A stretch of DNA of 64,000 nt from JAKOUL01 sp035378845 (GCA_035378845.1 DAOSUP010000008.1:6272-70271), one strand, 5' to 3'. Positions 19,577 through 31,193 are shown, numbered from the stretch's first letter. Notes: generated by a model not told the origin, from the letters alone. A program made the numbers and translations.

Positions 19577-20719
19577 TATTCTCTTTCTTGGAGAAGAATG
19601 GGGAAGGTTTTTATCTTCTTTATATCCTGCATTCTGAAAAAGTTTTCTCCATTCTTCTCTAAGAGGATCTAATGTAAAGAAGTCTCTTTTCATGCGTGGA
19701 GGAATCTTTAATATCTCTCTATAAACCTTAACCATTCTTTCTGCCACACTATCTGCACCATACTCTTGAGCAAGCCTAAAAGCCTTAACTTTATTTTCTT
19801 TTCTAAAATTTTCATCTTCCCACAGCTTTATAATATACTCTTTGAATTCTTGATTATCTTTAGCAGGAATATACCAATCTCTGTATGGCTCTCTATACTC
19901 TGGATTATCCCTCAAAAGCAAGGGAAGACCACAAGAAGCAGCTTCTAAAACAGCCATCGGAAAGTTCTCTTGAAAAGATGGGAAAAAGAAAACATCTGCA
20001 GCATTAAAATATATAGGCATCTCTTCATAAGGAACAATACCTGTAAATATAACATTTGATGGCGCTTTTTTAATTTTTTCATTGATTTCTATATACCCAG
20101 CAGTAAGCACCGAAAAAGGTTGTCCACCTACCCATACAAATTTAATATCTGGCAGCATCTTTGCGACATCTAAGAAAGAATCTACCCCTTTTCTTGGTTG
20201 AATCTGTCCTGAACACACTACCACAAAATCTTCTGAGGCTATTCCTAACCTTTTTCTCCCTTCCATTCTCAAATTATCATCAGCACAAAATCTTTCAAGA
20301 TTTACAGGATTTGGAACAAAAACTATAGGAGCCTTTACTCCTATCTCTTTAAGTTCTTCTTTTACTTTAGGAGATACAGCAACAACCACATCAGCAAGAT
20401 TATAATAGCGTTTTAAATAATTTGTGAAAAAAGGAAGCCAAACATTAGAAAGCACTAAACTTCCAAGGACTGATTCTGGTACTACATGAGCAGAAATTAC
20501 AACTCTCCTTCCTGTAAGAAGTCCCTTGCTTACTGCGTAAGGTCCAGGAGTATGAAGATGAGCAATATCATAGATTTTATTTCCATTCACTGTCACTTCT
20601 AAATCCTCTCTCTTACTTAGTGCCTCAGCTAATACTAAAGTAGCAGTATAAACACCTTGTCCCTTTACTTCCCAAGCTTGGGCTTCTGAAACTATATTAA
20701 CAGATATCTTCTTATCCAT
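19541..20719 (-). CDS. Glycosyltransferase family 4 (GT-B fold)
   Basis: A 392-residue cytoplasmic retaining glycosyltransferase. The C-terminal donor domain shows SGQIQPRKGVD and the E(x7)E region PSFQENFPMAVLEAASCGLP, typical of GT4. The N-terminal acceptor domain includes IAHLHTPGPYAVS. Acceptor and sugar donor are not evident; glycolipid or exopolysaccharide synthesis is usual for the family. It begins eight bases after the NIF3-like gene and probably shares its promoter. Confidence 0.88.
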   Translation of the reverse strand: MDKKISVNIVSEAQAWEVKGQGVYTATLVLAEALSKREDLEVTVNGNKIYDIAHLHTPGPYAVSKGLLTGRRVVISAHVVPESVLGSLVLSNVWLPFFTNYLKRYYNLADVVVAVSPKVKEELKEIGVKAPIVFVPNPVNLERFCADDNLRMEGRKRLGIASEDFVVVCSGQIQPRKGVDSFLDVAKMLPDIKFVWVGGQPFSVLTAGYIEINEKIKKAPSNVIFTGIVPYEEMPIYFNAADVFFFPSFQENFPMAVLEAASCGLPLLLRDNPEYREPYRDWYIPAKDNQEFKEYIIKLWEDENFRKENKVKAFRLAQEYGADSVAERMVKVYREILKIPPRMKRDFFTLDPLREEWRKLFQNAGYKEDKNLPHSSPRKRILTFNKDFKDKI

Positions 20720-20727
20720 TTCCTCAC

Positions 20728-21675
20728 CTAAACTCTTGAAATCCTTATAAATCCAGAACAGTTTAATAGGTCAATACCACTTTTTTCCAAGGAATCAAGA
20801 AGTATATTCATGCCTAAGGAATCTGATGCCATATGCCCTGCAATCACCACATTTACATGATACTTCTCCGCTTCCTTTTTATGTTCCTCACTCATATGCA
20901 TCCCCACAATAGTCCCTATACCAATATCTGCAAGTCTTGAGACGATATCCACCGGTCCTTCCGTCCCTCCAGTCATATCCACAAATATTTTTCCTGCTCT
21001 ATTTTTAGGATTTCCAACAAAGATTTTTGGAGGATTATTCCTTTTTGTTGCTTCTCTATACTCAGGTATTTCCTCTAAAATATCTAAAACTTCTTGTAAA
21101 TCATAAGGATTTTCCACATCAAATATTTTTTGAAGATAAGTAGCAACACAGTTATCTGCCGGCGTATGGCAACACATAAAAGGTATATCAAGAAGCTTTG
21201 CTGCATCTACACTTTTATAATGATTTGCAGACATAATCCTTCTTTCTACCTCTGAAATTCTTGGATAAAAAACTCCTTCTGCATAGTTTATAGGTACACC
21301 AATCTTAGCTAAAAGATCCTCTTGAAGATGTATAACTTCATGGAGACTTGCATAGGCAGGACCTGCTGGATGATGAGACAAGACTAAATCTATCTTTTTA
21401 CCATTTCTCTCCAATTCCTTTGCAAGAAGTATCTCTGAAGTATCAATATCAATCCCTACTAAAACCCTTTTTATTTCCTTCTCTGGACTTCCATAAAGAA
21501 TTCGTGTATCTGCATAGGGATTCTTTAACTTCTCAAGATCAAAATCCTCTTTATTATTTAGCTTTTCATATTCTTTCTTAGTTCTCTCTAAAATTTCTTG
21601 AACCTTATCCCACCCCCGAGGATCATTTTCCATACCAAGCTGAACCAAAAGCTCATATATCTCACCTATATTCAT
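20728..21675 (-). CDS. NIF3-like (DUF34/YbgI-type) metal-binding protein
   Basis: A 315-residue protein with the NIF3 hallmark LVLSHHPAGPAY (double histidine, about residues 98-102), GIDIDTSEILLAKE before it, and the C-terminal VVIAGHMASDSLGMN with a third histidine. The family forms toroidal hexamers with a dinuclear metal site; function is debated (GTP cyclohydrolase-like or damage control). It is longer than minimal members, with an extra N-terminal helical segment (about 1-70). It starts just past the strong terminator that closes the arabinan operon, so it must have its own promoter in 21676-21740. Confidence 0.85.
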   Translation of the reverse strand: MNIGEIYELLVQLGMENDPRGWDKVQEILERTKKEYEKLNNKEDFDLEKLKNPYADTRILYGSPEKEIKRVLVGIDIDTSEILLAKELERNGKKIDLVLSHHPAGPAYASLHEVIHLQEDLLAKIGVPINYAEGVFYPRISEVERRIMSANHYKSVDAAKLLDIPFMCCHTPADNCVATYLQKIFDVENPYDLQEVLDILEEIPEYREATKRNNPPKIFVGNPKNRAGKIFVDMTGGTEGPVDIVSRLADIGIGTIVGMHMSEEHKKEAEKYHVNVVIAGHMASDSLGMNILLDSLEKSGIDLLNCSGFIRISRV

Positions 21676-21740
21676 ATCCCAAAATCCTCCTTAATTAATA
21701 AACCTCCAAAGTCTAAAATATTATATCACAAAGGAAAAAA

Positions 21741-21768
21741 GGCACCTGTATTTATAAATACAGGTGCC
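21741..21768 (-). terminator. Strong terminator closing the arabinan/arabinose operon
   Basis: A perfect 28-base palindrome with 14-base arms (GGCACCTGTATTTA and its complement), followed on the minus strand by six T. It lies 25 bases after the isomerase stop. As DNA it is fully symmetrical, but its position after a stop codon and the T run favour a terminator over an operator. Confidence 0.88.
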
Positions 21769-21793
21769 TCAAATCAAAAAAAACCAAAAGCTT

Positions 21794-23287
21794 TCAAGAG
21801 ATAAAGGGATTTTCTTGAGGGTATTTTTCTGTCTCAGGAAGATTGTAGTAAATCTCTTCTATCCCAAGGAGTTTTAGAACCTCATATATATATTTTGCTG
21901 TATGTTTAAATCCAACTGCAGTGTGATGAGGAAATTTTTTCTCCAGAAAAACATATCTATAAAATCTTCCCATCTCTTTTATTGCAAACACCCCAATACT
22001 TCCAAAAGATTTAGGATCTACATCAAGGATCTCACCTTCAGCTATGTAAGATCTCAGTTTAGCCTCGGGAGTTGCATGAATACGGAAGATTAGCATTTCT
22101 CCTGGCTTCAATCTTCCTTCTAAAGTACCTCTTGTAATATCTGGCTCATTTCCAGACTCTATTAATCTATTCATAATAAGCTGATATCTCATAGAATAAT
22201 CTAAAAGACAGCAAGAGGCAGTATTTCCACAATGGAAACCCATAAAAAGATCTGTGGGTTTATAGCCTTTTATCTTATCCTTTTGTTCTTCTATTAAGTC
22301 ATAGGGCACAGTATTATTAACATCAAGAAGTGTCGCAGGAATCTCACTGACTGCATATATAATATACTCACTAAGAGCTCCATAGACATCTGCCTCACAG
22401 GCTACAGGAATTCCACAAGCAGCAAGTCTTGAGTTCACATAGCAAGGGACAAAACCAAAATATTTCTCAAAAGCAGGCCAACATTTATTTGCAAATATGC
22501 CAAATTTAGATGCTCCAAGATTCTTTTCCGCAAAATCTAAAAGTGCTATTTCATACTGAGCAAGCTTTCTTAGAAGCTCTGGGTATTTATTCCCAGTTCC
22601 AAGCTCTTTTGCCATATCTTCCATAATCTCTGGGATTCTTTTATCATTCTCAGCACTTCTATAGATATCGTAAAGATCAAGCTCACTATTTTCCATAATT
22701 GAAATTCCAAGATTATACAGAGGCTTTATAGGTGTATGCATGGTAACAAAATCTTGCGGTCTTGGTCCAAAAGAAAAGATCTTAAGATTCTTCAATGCCA
22801 ATATAGCTTTTGCGATAGGTATAAATTCCTTGATCATATCTGCTACTTCAGATGGCATTCCTATTGGATAATGAGGTATATAAACCTTAACATTTCTTAA
22901 GTCTAAGTTATAGCATAGGCTTAAAAATCCGCAGTAAGCATCTCCTCTTCCATTAAAAAGATCTTTTCCTGTCTCTTCACCCGCTGCACATGCCATAACA
23001 GGACCATTAAACTTCTGAGCAAGAAGAGATGTAGGACCCTCAGGACCAAAGTTCCCAAGATAAATAACTAAACTATTTACCCCCTTTTCTTGTAATTCCT
23101 TTAAAGCCTTTAATACATCATTCTCATTTTCAATAACAGTATCAATATTTATAATTGGAATATTTTTTCTCTTACATTCCTCAACTACTTTATTTTTTCT
23201 ATTTCTTGAAAGTTCAATAGGAAAACAGTCTCTGCTAACCGCTACAATTCCAAGCTTTACTTCAGGTACATTTCTACCATCAATCAT
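21794..23287 (-). CDS. L-fucose/L-arabinose isomerase superfamily protein (probable arabinose isomerase)
   Basis: A 497-residue sugar isomerase of the fucose-isomerase-like superfamily, with features such as VIYLGNFGPEGPT, MACAAGEETG and GFHCGNTASCC. It does not look like classical AraA. It sits between an AraD-like gene upstream and the operon terminator, in a run with two arabinofuranosidases, so conversion of L-arabinose to L-ribulose is the likely job; fucose or D-arabinose isomerisation is possible. The start ATG has GGAGGTGA upstream. The family is sure, the substrate comes from context. Confidence 0.75.
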   Translation of the reverse strand: MIDGRNVPEVKLGIVAVSRDCFPIELSRNRKNKVVEECKRKNIPIINIDTVIENENDVLKALKELQEKGVNSLVIYLGNFGPEGPTSLLAQKFNGPVMACAAGEETGKDLFNGRGDAYCGFLSLCYNLDLRNVKVYIPHYPIGMPSEVADMIKEFIPIAKAILALKNLKIFSFGPRPQDFVTMHTPIKPLYNLGISIMENSELDLYDIYRSAENDKRIPEIMEDMAKELGTGNKYPELLRKLAQYEIALLDFAEKNLGASKFGIFANKCWPAFEKYFGFVPCYVNSRLAACGIPVACEADVYGALSEYIIYAVSEIPATLLDVNNTVPYDLIEEQKDKIKGYKPTDLFMGFHCGNTASCCLLDYSMRYQLIMNRLIESGNEPDITRGTLEGRLKPGEMLIFRIHATPEAKLRSYIAEGEILDVDPKSFGSIGVFAIKEMGRFYRYVFLEKKFPHHTAVGFKHTAKYIYEVLKLLGIEEIYYNLPETEKYPQENPFIS

Positions 23288-23305
23288 ACACTTTTCACCT
23301 CCAAA

Positions 23306-23995
23306 TTATTTTTGTCCATAAACTTCATGAAATCTCTCATACCATTTTTTAATCTCTGAAGAAGGCAAACCTTCTGGGCTTCCCTTAATAAGTGCTAAAT
23401 GGCAAGTTTTTGCAATTTCTTCTACCATCACAGCATATTTCAAAGCTTCAGTGGGTGTCTTACCAAAAGTAAATACACCATGATTTTTAAGAAGAACTAC
23501 AGGAGTAAAGGGAGAATGTTTTTTAACCCATTCTGGTCTCTTCTCTTTATTAATTACCTCCAAAAGTGCTTTCCCCACATCGTCTAAAGGCATAGGTGAT
23601 GCATACCTTGCTATAGGAATCTCCTCTCCAAAATAATCTGCATGAGAAGTAAGATAAACTGGAATTGGTCTTCCAAGAATAGCAAAGCTTGTAGCATAAG
23701 GAGAATGGGTATGAACAATACCTCCTATGTCTTTTCTTCCCTTATAAACTACAAGATGAGAAATGGTATCCACAGAAGGTTTTAGATCTCCTTCTACAAT
23801 ATTTCCATCAAGATCTACGATCACCATTTTCTCAGGAGACAACTCTTCATATTTTATACCACTTGGTTTTATCACGACATAATCTGTTTCAGGATCCTTT
23901 CCGCTTACATTCCCACTGGTCATAACTACCAGATCATTTTTAGGAAGTTCCATATTCATCTTGTAAACTTCCTCTCTTAACTTTTGAAGAAGCAT
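23306..23995 (-). CDS. araD: L-ribulose-5-phosphate 4-epimerase/class II aldolase (AraD-like)
   Basis: A 229-residue zinc enzyme of the AraD/FucA family. Motifs: TSGNVSG (phosphate binding), KPSGIKYEEL, the zinc histidines in VHTHSPYA and the later KNHGVF. It converts L-ribulose 5-phosphate to D-xylulose 5-phosphate, the last step of arabinose entry into the pentose phosphate pathway. Fuculose-phosphate aldolases share the fold, and the neighbouring fucose-type isomerase leaves that option open. But ribulokinase at 39204-40916 and the arabinosidases argue for the epimerase. It is co-transcribed with GH51 (16 bases) and the isomerase (18 bases). Confidence 0.82.
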   Translation of the reverse strand: MLLQKLREEVYKMNMELPKNDLVVMTSGNVSGKDPETDYVVIKPSGIKYEELSPEKMVIVDLDGNIVEGDLKPSVDTISHLVVYKGRKDIGGIVHTHSPYATSFAILGRPIPVYLTSHADYFGEEIPIARYASPMPLDDVGKALLEVINKEKRPEWVKKHSPFTPVVLLKNHGVFTFGKTPTEALKYAVMVEEIAKTCHLALIKGSPEGLPSSEIKKWYERFHEVYGQK

Positions 23996-24011
23996 CTTTT
24001 TTCCCTCCTGA

Positions 24012-25526
<1,515 letters not shown>

Positions 25527-25546
25527 TTATATTCATAATTTTAGGA

Positions 25547-26536
25547 TCATGTAGAAGATCTGACAATCAACTTAGGTTCAAAAACCACATGTTCAAATTC
25601 GTCTTTTTCTTTATTTAGTTTATTTAGCAGAATTTTAGCTGCTTTCATTCCCATATCATATTTAGATATCTCAACAGTAGTAAGGGGCGGCTCTAATAAA
25701 TCCGTGAAATCCAAATTATCACATCCCATTATTGCTACATCATCTGGTACTCTTATTTTCCTCTCCTTTAAGAACTTCATAACATCTATAGCCATAGAAT
25801 CACAAAAACAAAAAATCGCAGTAGGTTTAATTTTCCTCTCAAAAACATACGTCATCAGATCTTTTAAATTTGTTTTTGGATCTACAGAATATATAAACCT
25901 GGAATTTACAGAAATACCAGCTTCATTTAGTCCAGTCTTAAAACCTTCTAATCTTAATTTAGCACTGGAACTCTTCCAAGAATTAAGAAAAAGAATTCTT
26001 CTATGTCCTTTGCTAATAAGGTGTTCAGCTGCCAACCTCCCAACTTTAAAATCATCACAAACAACATAATTAGTATTTTCCTCTACAGTATTCCTTCCTA
26101 CAAGTATAAAAGGAATTGTGCGTTCTATAAGATACTTTATATTTTCAGACTCATATTCTATGGGAGCTAAAATTAAACCATCAACTCTTTGAGATATTAA
26201 TAACAAAATTGCTTCTTTTTCTATAGAAGGATCTTCTTTAGAATTATAAAGAGCTAAAGTATATCCCCAATCCTTTAAAACATCCTCAATACTGGACACC
26301 ACTGCAGCATAAAAGGGATTAAGTATTGTAGTAATAACTACTCCAATCTTTTTTGTTTTTCCAGAAATAAGTCCTCTCGCTAAGGAATTAGGGACATATC
26401 CTAAGCGCTTTGCTGCTTCTAAAACTCTTTCTCTTGTAGCAGGGCTTACTTCTCCTTTATTATTAATAGCTCTTGAAGCGGTAGCTATACCTACTCCAGC
26501 AAGTTTTGCCACATCTCTAATTGTTACATGCTTCAT
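25547..26536 (-). CDS. LacI-family transcriptional regulator
   Basis: A 329-residue regulator: N-terminal helix-turn-helix VTIRDVAKLAGVGIATASRAIN (residues 4-25), the hinge LARGLISGKT, then a periplasmic-binding-protein-like sugar domain from IGVVITTILNPFYA. I start at the ATG at 26536; a GTG six codons earlier lies within the purine-rich GTGGGAG ribosome site. It is embedded in the operon between the secreted and intracellular GH51 genes, so it would report on and probably repress the arabinan genes. The second LacI gene, at 35203, is divergent from the head of the same operon. Confidence 0.9.
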   Translation of the reverse strand: MKHVTIRDVAKLAGVGIATASRAINNKGEVSPATRERVLEAAKRLGYVPNSLARGLISGKTKKIGVVITTILNPFYAAVVSSIEDVLKDWGYTLALYNSKEDPSIEKEAILLLISQRVDGLILAPIEYESENIKYLIERTIPFILVGRNTVEENTNYVVCDDFKVGRLAAEHLISKGHRRILFLNSWKSSSAKLRLEGFKTGLNEAGISVNSRFIYSVDPKTNLKDLMTYVFERKIKPTAIFCFCDSMAIDVMKFLKERKIRVPDDVAIMGCDNLDFTDLLEPPLTTVEISKYDMGMKAAKILLNKLNKEKDEFEHVVFEPKLIVRSST

Positions 26537-26580
26537 ATCAAAATAGACTCCCACATTATTTTTAATTAAGATTCAAAACA

Positions 26581-29391
26581 TTATTGAACTTTTATCTCCA
26601 AAACATTAGAAGAGATATTATAACCATTAATATTTATGTTTCCCCATACTTTTAATTTCCCATCTTTTGGTATCTTTTTTAGAGCTAAAAGATCATATAA
26701 ACCTGTAGCTGGATCATATAAAAAGCTTACAACATCCTTTTGATCTGTTTCAAAAGAAACTAAAGCAGTACTCATATCAATAGGTGTACCATCACTCATT
26801 AAGCTTTTATCAATAACTAATCTCAATGTATCTCCTATTTTTAAATAATCTTTCATCGTCTTAACCGAAAAGCTTACAGGCTTTGGAAAATCTTCAGGTT
26901 TGGTTCTTATCCTTATAACAGTAACCGAATAGGGTGAAAACTTATAGCTAAATTCCTTAGAAACATCTATTAACGAAGATTTTGGAGTAACCTTTGTAGG
27001 ATTTGCCATATTATTTTCGTCCCTTGGATTTCCACTTATATATGAAACAAGAGCTTTTGGATGTATATAGTTTATCCCTTCAAGTTTTATGAGAGAACTG
27101 ACCTCTTCTGAAGATGGATTTACTACCTTTATTATTAAATCAGAAGTTTCCTTATCCATACTTGTAGTAAGATATATAGGACCAAGTTTTGGATCCACTT
27201 GTACTACAAAATTAGGTTTATCTTTTAATGAGATCTCTTTATTTTTGACATAAAGTTTCATCTGATTACCTTCAATTTCTATTTGGACATTATACCACTC
27301 ACCAGGTTTTAAAGAAATTTCATAGAGAGGGGTAAGCTGATACTCAACTCCATCATAAACTAATTTTGCATAAGCATAACCTGAATCAATATACCATGCC
27401 ACATAGTTTTTACTATCTTTCAAGAAAGTATAAGTGATAAATTTTGTATTAAGATCTTTAACCATTACTTTAAAATTAAGAGCATATTTTCCTTTCAAAG
27501 ATTTTGTTTTTAAATAAATTAATGAAGGCTGCACTGAGTTAGGAGTATTTAAGACTCCCTTGTTAGTACTAAATTTACCATCTAAAACCTTCCAGTTATT
27601 CAAGTTTGCAAAAGAATCCTCATATGCTATCTTTCCATTAGCATCTAATAACTTAAAATCTTTAAAAGATGCAGTACCCAACGAACCTAATCCAACATAA
27701 CCAGAAAGGTCAAAAATCTCTCCATTCTTCTTAGAAAGATGTGAGTAAACAGTATAGTCTCCTAAGTTTTGACTGAACATCTTCCATACCTGATAATTTG
27801 CAGAGCCATAAGCCAAAGAATTAGTAAACCAAATAAAGTTAGGCTGCCATTGGGTATATCCAAACTTACCAAAAAGCGGTGCGTAAGAAACCATTTTAAC
27901 CTGATCAGAATTTTCTTCTATAGCTGTTAAATAAGAGGCTTCAGCAAGAGCAGCTCTAAGAGAATTTAATCTGGAATAGTCATGAGCAGCAAGCTCTCCA
28001 ATAAAGATCTGGGGCAAGGTTCTTTCATAACTATCATAACGATGAATATTTAGAGAAAACCAGCCTGGAGATTTATACATATGTTCATCAATAATATCAG
28101 GTCTATCAGAAGGTTCTAAACCATTTAACCAACTCATAGCATTTAAGTAATTTTCATCGTCTGGCGACGGTCCTACACACCCTATAAGGTTAATATTTGG
28201 ATATGAATTTTTCAAAGCTGTATGGAAATATGGATACCTCTCAAAATATAGACTTCCCCATTGTTCATTTCCTATACCAAGCATCTTTAAATTAAATGGT
28301 TCTGGGTGTCCCATCTCTTTTCTCTTACTTCCCCAAACTGTTTCAGGAGTCCCATTAGCAAATTCCACAAGGTCCAATGCATCTTGAAAAAATTCATTTA
28401 ACTTACTTAAAGGAATATAAGTAGCTCCTCTTGCTTGACATGTCATTCCTGCATTAAGAATAGGTACAGGCTCAGCCTTTAAATATTCTGAAAGTAAGAA
28501 ATATTCAAAGAAGCCAAGACCAAAGGACTGATGGTAATAGGGATATTGTTGACTATACCAAAGATTATAGTTAAGCTTTCTCTCTGACAGATCCCCTATA
28601 GTATTTTTCCACCTATACATATTATTTATACTATCACCTTCAACAATACATCCTCCTGGAAATCTTAGAAACCCTGGTTTGAAATCTTTCAAAAGCTTAA
28701 CTAAGTCATTTCTTAAGATTCCATTCCAAGAATTTTTAGGAAATAAACTCACCATATCAACATATAGATCCCCTGGTTCTGTAACCTTAACTACAAGTTT
28801 TGCTCTCTCTATAGTCTTAGAAGGGACCAATGTAAGTTCATACTTCTCCCAATCTTCAGAGTTTATTTGCAAATCTTTGGAAGCCAAAACTTGGTCATTA
28901 TCATCCGTTAACAGTATCTTTACATTTCCTTTTAAATTTTTTGATCTTGAAAACATTGAAAACTGATACTCATCATCTTGTATTAGAAATATTCCATCAA
29001 AACCTTTATTCTCTACCCAAACCCCATTAGAACCAGGATTATCTACACGAATATGTAAGTAATCAACATTATTCGCATTTAAAGGTTTATCTGATTCTAT
29101 AGATACCACCCCTAATGAATCTTTGGAAAATACTTTCTCCCAAGCATAAAATTTATTATTTGTAAATTTATTAGTGAATTCAAAAGATCCATTTTGTATC
29201 AAATTTGCATATAGTCCCCCATCTGCAGCATAATTAATATCCTCAAAAAATAATCCATAAAGAATAGGGCTAATATCAACACCTTTTTTATTAGCATTGA
29301 CATTAATAATGTAATTAGTATTATCCCCATATGCAACGGTTAATAAAAGCATTATCAATATTAAAAAGATACTTTTCTTAGTCAACTTCAT
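26581..29391 (-). CDS. Secreted GH51 alpha-L-arabinofuranosidase, 936 aa
   Basis: An extracellular enzyme with signal peptide MKLTKKSIFLILIMLLLTVAYG. It begins with ISPILYGLFFEDINYAADGGLYANLIQN, the usual start of secreted GH51. An inserted carbohydrate-binding-like beta-sandwich (about 85-220) precedes the barrel. The acid/base Glu is in LGIGNEQWG and the nucleophile Glu in IFIGELAAHD. A LamG-like laminin/concanavalin sandwich (about 585-740) and an Ig-like C-terminal domain follow. It removes arabinose side chains from arabinan or arabinoxylan outside the cell. It follows the two permease genes by 33 bases. Confidence 0.92.
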   Translation of the reverse strand: MKLTKKSIFLILIMLLLTVAYGDNTNYIINVNANKKGVDISPILYGLFFEDINYAADGGLYANLIQNGSFEFTNKFTNNKFYAWEKVFSKDSLGVVSIESDKPLNANNVDYLHIRVDNPGSNGVWVENKGFDGIFLIQDDEYQFSMFSRSKNLKGNVKILLTDDNDQVLASKDLQINSEDWEKYELTLVPSKTIERAKLVVKVTEPGDLYVDMVSLFPKNSWNGILRNDLVKLLKDFKPGFLRFPGGCIVEGDSINNMYRWKNTIGDLSERKLNYNLWYSQQYPYYHQSFGLGFFEYFLLSEYLKAEPVPILNAGMTCQARGATYIPLSKLNEFFQDALDLVEFANGTPETVWGSKRKEMGHPEPFNLKMLGIGNEQWGSLYFERYPYFHTALKNSYPNINLIGCVGPSPDDENYLNAMSWLNGLEPSDRPDIIDEHMYKSPGWFSLNIHRYDSYERTLPQIFIGELAAHDYSRLNSLRAALAEASYLTAIEENSDQVKMVSYAPLFGKFGYTQWQPNFIWFTNSLAYGSANYQVWKMFSQNLGDYTVYSHLSKKNGEIFDLSGYVGLGSLGTASFKDFKLLDANGKIAYEDSFANLNNWKVLDGKFSTNKGVLNTPNSVQPSLIYLKTKSLKGKYALNFKVMVKDLNTKFITYTFLKDSKNYVAWYIDSGYAYAKLVYDGVEYQLTPLYEISLKPGEWYNVQIEIEGNQMKLYVKNKEISLKDKPNFVVQVDPKLGPIYLTTSMDKETSDLIIKVVNPSSEEVSSLIKLEGINYIHPKALVSYISGNPRDENNMANPTKVTPKSSLIDVSKEFSYKFSPYSVTVIRIRTKPEDFPKPVSFSVKTMKDYLKIGDTLRLVIDKSLMSDGTPIDMSTALVSFETDQKDVVSFLYDPATGLYDLLALKKIPKDGKLKVWGNININGYNISSNVLEIKVQ

Positions 29392-29424
29392 TACTACACC
29401 TCCCCAAAAAAGAGAAAGGCTTCT

Positions 29425-30291
29425 CTACTTACCAATTGCCCCAAGAGAAATTCCACGTAATAAGTATTTATGGAACAATACAAAAATCAATAAAACAGGT
29501 GCTACAGAAATAAAAGCAGCGGCCATGGTAGGACCTATACCTCGGTAAGGGTCACCCCATCCTTGGCTAAATCTTACAAGAGCAATAGGTAATGTAAATT
29601 TATCTGAACTTGTAAGCACCAGTAATGGCCATAAAAAACCATTCCAAGATCCCAAAAAGGTCATTAAAGCAAGAGTAACTAATGCTGGTCTGATAATTGG
29701 TATAGCAATGGTTATAAGAAATCTTATTCTACTACAGCCATCAATAAAAGCTACTTCTTCAAGTTCTTTTGGAATTCCTAACATATACTGACGAAGCATA
29801 AATACACCAAAAGTGCCCCCTAAACCAGGCAAAATCAATGAAGCAAAAGTATTCATAAGACTTAAGCTATGAATAATAAAATAATTAGGAACTAAGAAAA
29901 TAATACCAGGGAATGCAAGTATAGCGACATAAGACCAAAATACAACATTGTGACCTGGAAAGTCAATTCTTGCAAGAGCATAAGCAGCTGGTATTGCAAC
30001 TAATAAGCCCAATATTGTAGCTATAATTGCCACCACTACACTATTCTTAAGAGCATTAGCCACACTTATTCCACCAGAAGGTCTGAATACAGTTAAATAA
30101 TTTTCAAAAGTAAGAGGGTTAGGAATCCACTGGGGTACAGTCTCTGCTACTGCGACAGGTGTAGGCTTTAAAGAAGTTGTTAACATCCAGAATATAGGGG
30201 TGAACCAAATAATCCCAACAATCCAGATGACAACAGAGAGAAGAATTACTTTATAATCTTTTTTTATTTTCAACCATAATTGCATTATCAC
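29425..30291 (-). CDS. Sugar ABC transporter permease, MalG-like
   Basis: A 288-residue inner-membrane permease with six helices. The N-terminal WFTPIFWMLTTSLKPTP and the EAA loop ELEEVAFIDGCSRIRFLITIAIPIIRPAL are typical of the carbohydrate CUT1 family. It pairs with the MalF-like permease, whose gene it overlaps by four bases. No ATPase gene accompanies the operon, so a shared ATPase of the MsmK/MalK type encoded elsewhere must energise it. Ligand: probably arabino-oligosaccharides, from context. Confidence 0.93.
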   Translation of the reverse strand: MIMQLWLKIKKDYKVILLSVVIWIVGIIWFTPIFWMLTTSLKPTPVAVAETVPQWIPNPLTFENYLTVFRPSGGISVANALKNSVVVAIIATILGLLVAIPAAYALARIDFPGHNVVFWSYVAILAFPGIIFLVPNYFIIHSLSLMNTFASLILPGLGGTFGVFMLRQYMLGIPKELEEVAFIDGCSRIRFLITIAIPIIRPALVTLALMTFLGSWNGFLWPLLVLTSSDKFTLPIALVRFSQGWGDPYRGIGPTMAAAFISVAPVLLIFVLFHKYLLRGISLGAIGK

Positions 30292-31193
30292 TCCACCTCC
30301 GCAGATTTAATTGACTTAGTCAATAATGCAAGTTGAATTGCACTAAAGGCTAAGATGACCACAAAAATATACCAGGAAATTGCTGCCGCTCGTCCTAACT
30401 GCTGTCTCTCAAAACCAACAAGGTATAGATAGTAAACGATAGTCCGTGTAGAACCTGCAGGACCTCCTCCTGTAAGCATATATACCTGATCAAATAAGCC
30501 AAAAGCTAATAAAACATGACGAGTTACATCAAAAAACATTACATTTCTAATCCAAGGTAATGTGATATGTGTAAATTGTTGCCAAGCATTAGCACCATCA
30601 AGTTTTGCTGCTTCATACTGCTCTGGTGGGATTCTCTGTAAAGAACCCAAGTATAGAAGTACACTAAAACCAACAATCCACCATGCAGTGATAATAATGA
30701 TCCAAGTCCAAGCTATCTGTGAAGTACTAAACCAAGAAGCTGGAGTATCAATACCCAATTTTTGCAAATAATACTTTGCTAAAGCTTGAGGCTGTGAACC
30801 TAATATCCATCTCCAAGAGAGCAAAACTCCTATAGAGCCAAAAAAGGTCGGTGATACAAAAGCAACTAATGCCCATAATTTACCATAAAATCTCTTGTTT
30901 ATAAGAAGAGCAAGAGCTATTCCAAGAGCAACTATCAGTGGAACACTAATAGCTGCAAACATAACAGTATTCTTTAGAGTATCCCAAAATCTGGAGTCTT
31001 CCCATACTCTCACAAAGTTTTCTAATCCAATAAACCGAGCTTCACCAATAATTTTCCAATCATGAAAGCTTATAATTACTCCATAAATTAAAGGCAATAT
31101 AACAAAAATTACAAAAAAAATGAAATGAGGAAGGAGAAATAAATAGGCTTCTATTGTATCACGTAGTCGCTTTCTTGATCCCCTTTTACTCAT
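30288..31193 (-). CDS. Sugar ABC transporter permease, MalF-like
   Basis: A 301-residue CUT1 permease: an N-terminal charged stretch, first helix AYLFLLPHFIFFVIFVILPL, and the EAA loop PPEQYEAAKLDGANAWQQFTHITLPWIR. It forms a heterodimer with the MalG-like partner. It lies downstream of a GC-rich hairpin (31242-31268) that separates it from the LamG gene. Confidence 0.93.
   Translation of the reverse strand: MSKRGSRKRLRDTIEAYLFLLPHFIFFVIFVILPLIYGVIISFHDWKIIGEARFIGLENFVRVWEDSRFWDTLKNTVMFAAISVPLIVALGIALALLINKRFYGKLWALVAFVSPTFFGSIGVLLSWRWILGSQPQALAKYYLQKLGIDTPASWFSTSQIAWTWIIIITAWWIVGFSVLLYLGSLQRIPPEQYEAAKLDGANAWQQFTHITLPWIRNVMFFDVTRHVLLAFGLFDQVYMLTGGGPAGSTRTIVYYLYLVGFERQQLGRAAAISWYIFVVILAFSAIQLALLTKSIKSAEVE

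Noticed and set aside
29411..29426. Small hairpin plus T run between the secreted GH51 and MalG-like genes
   Set aside because: The stem is only six AT-rich base pairs and overlaps the permease stop codon; too weak to call a terminator.
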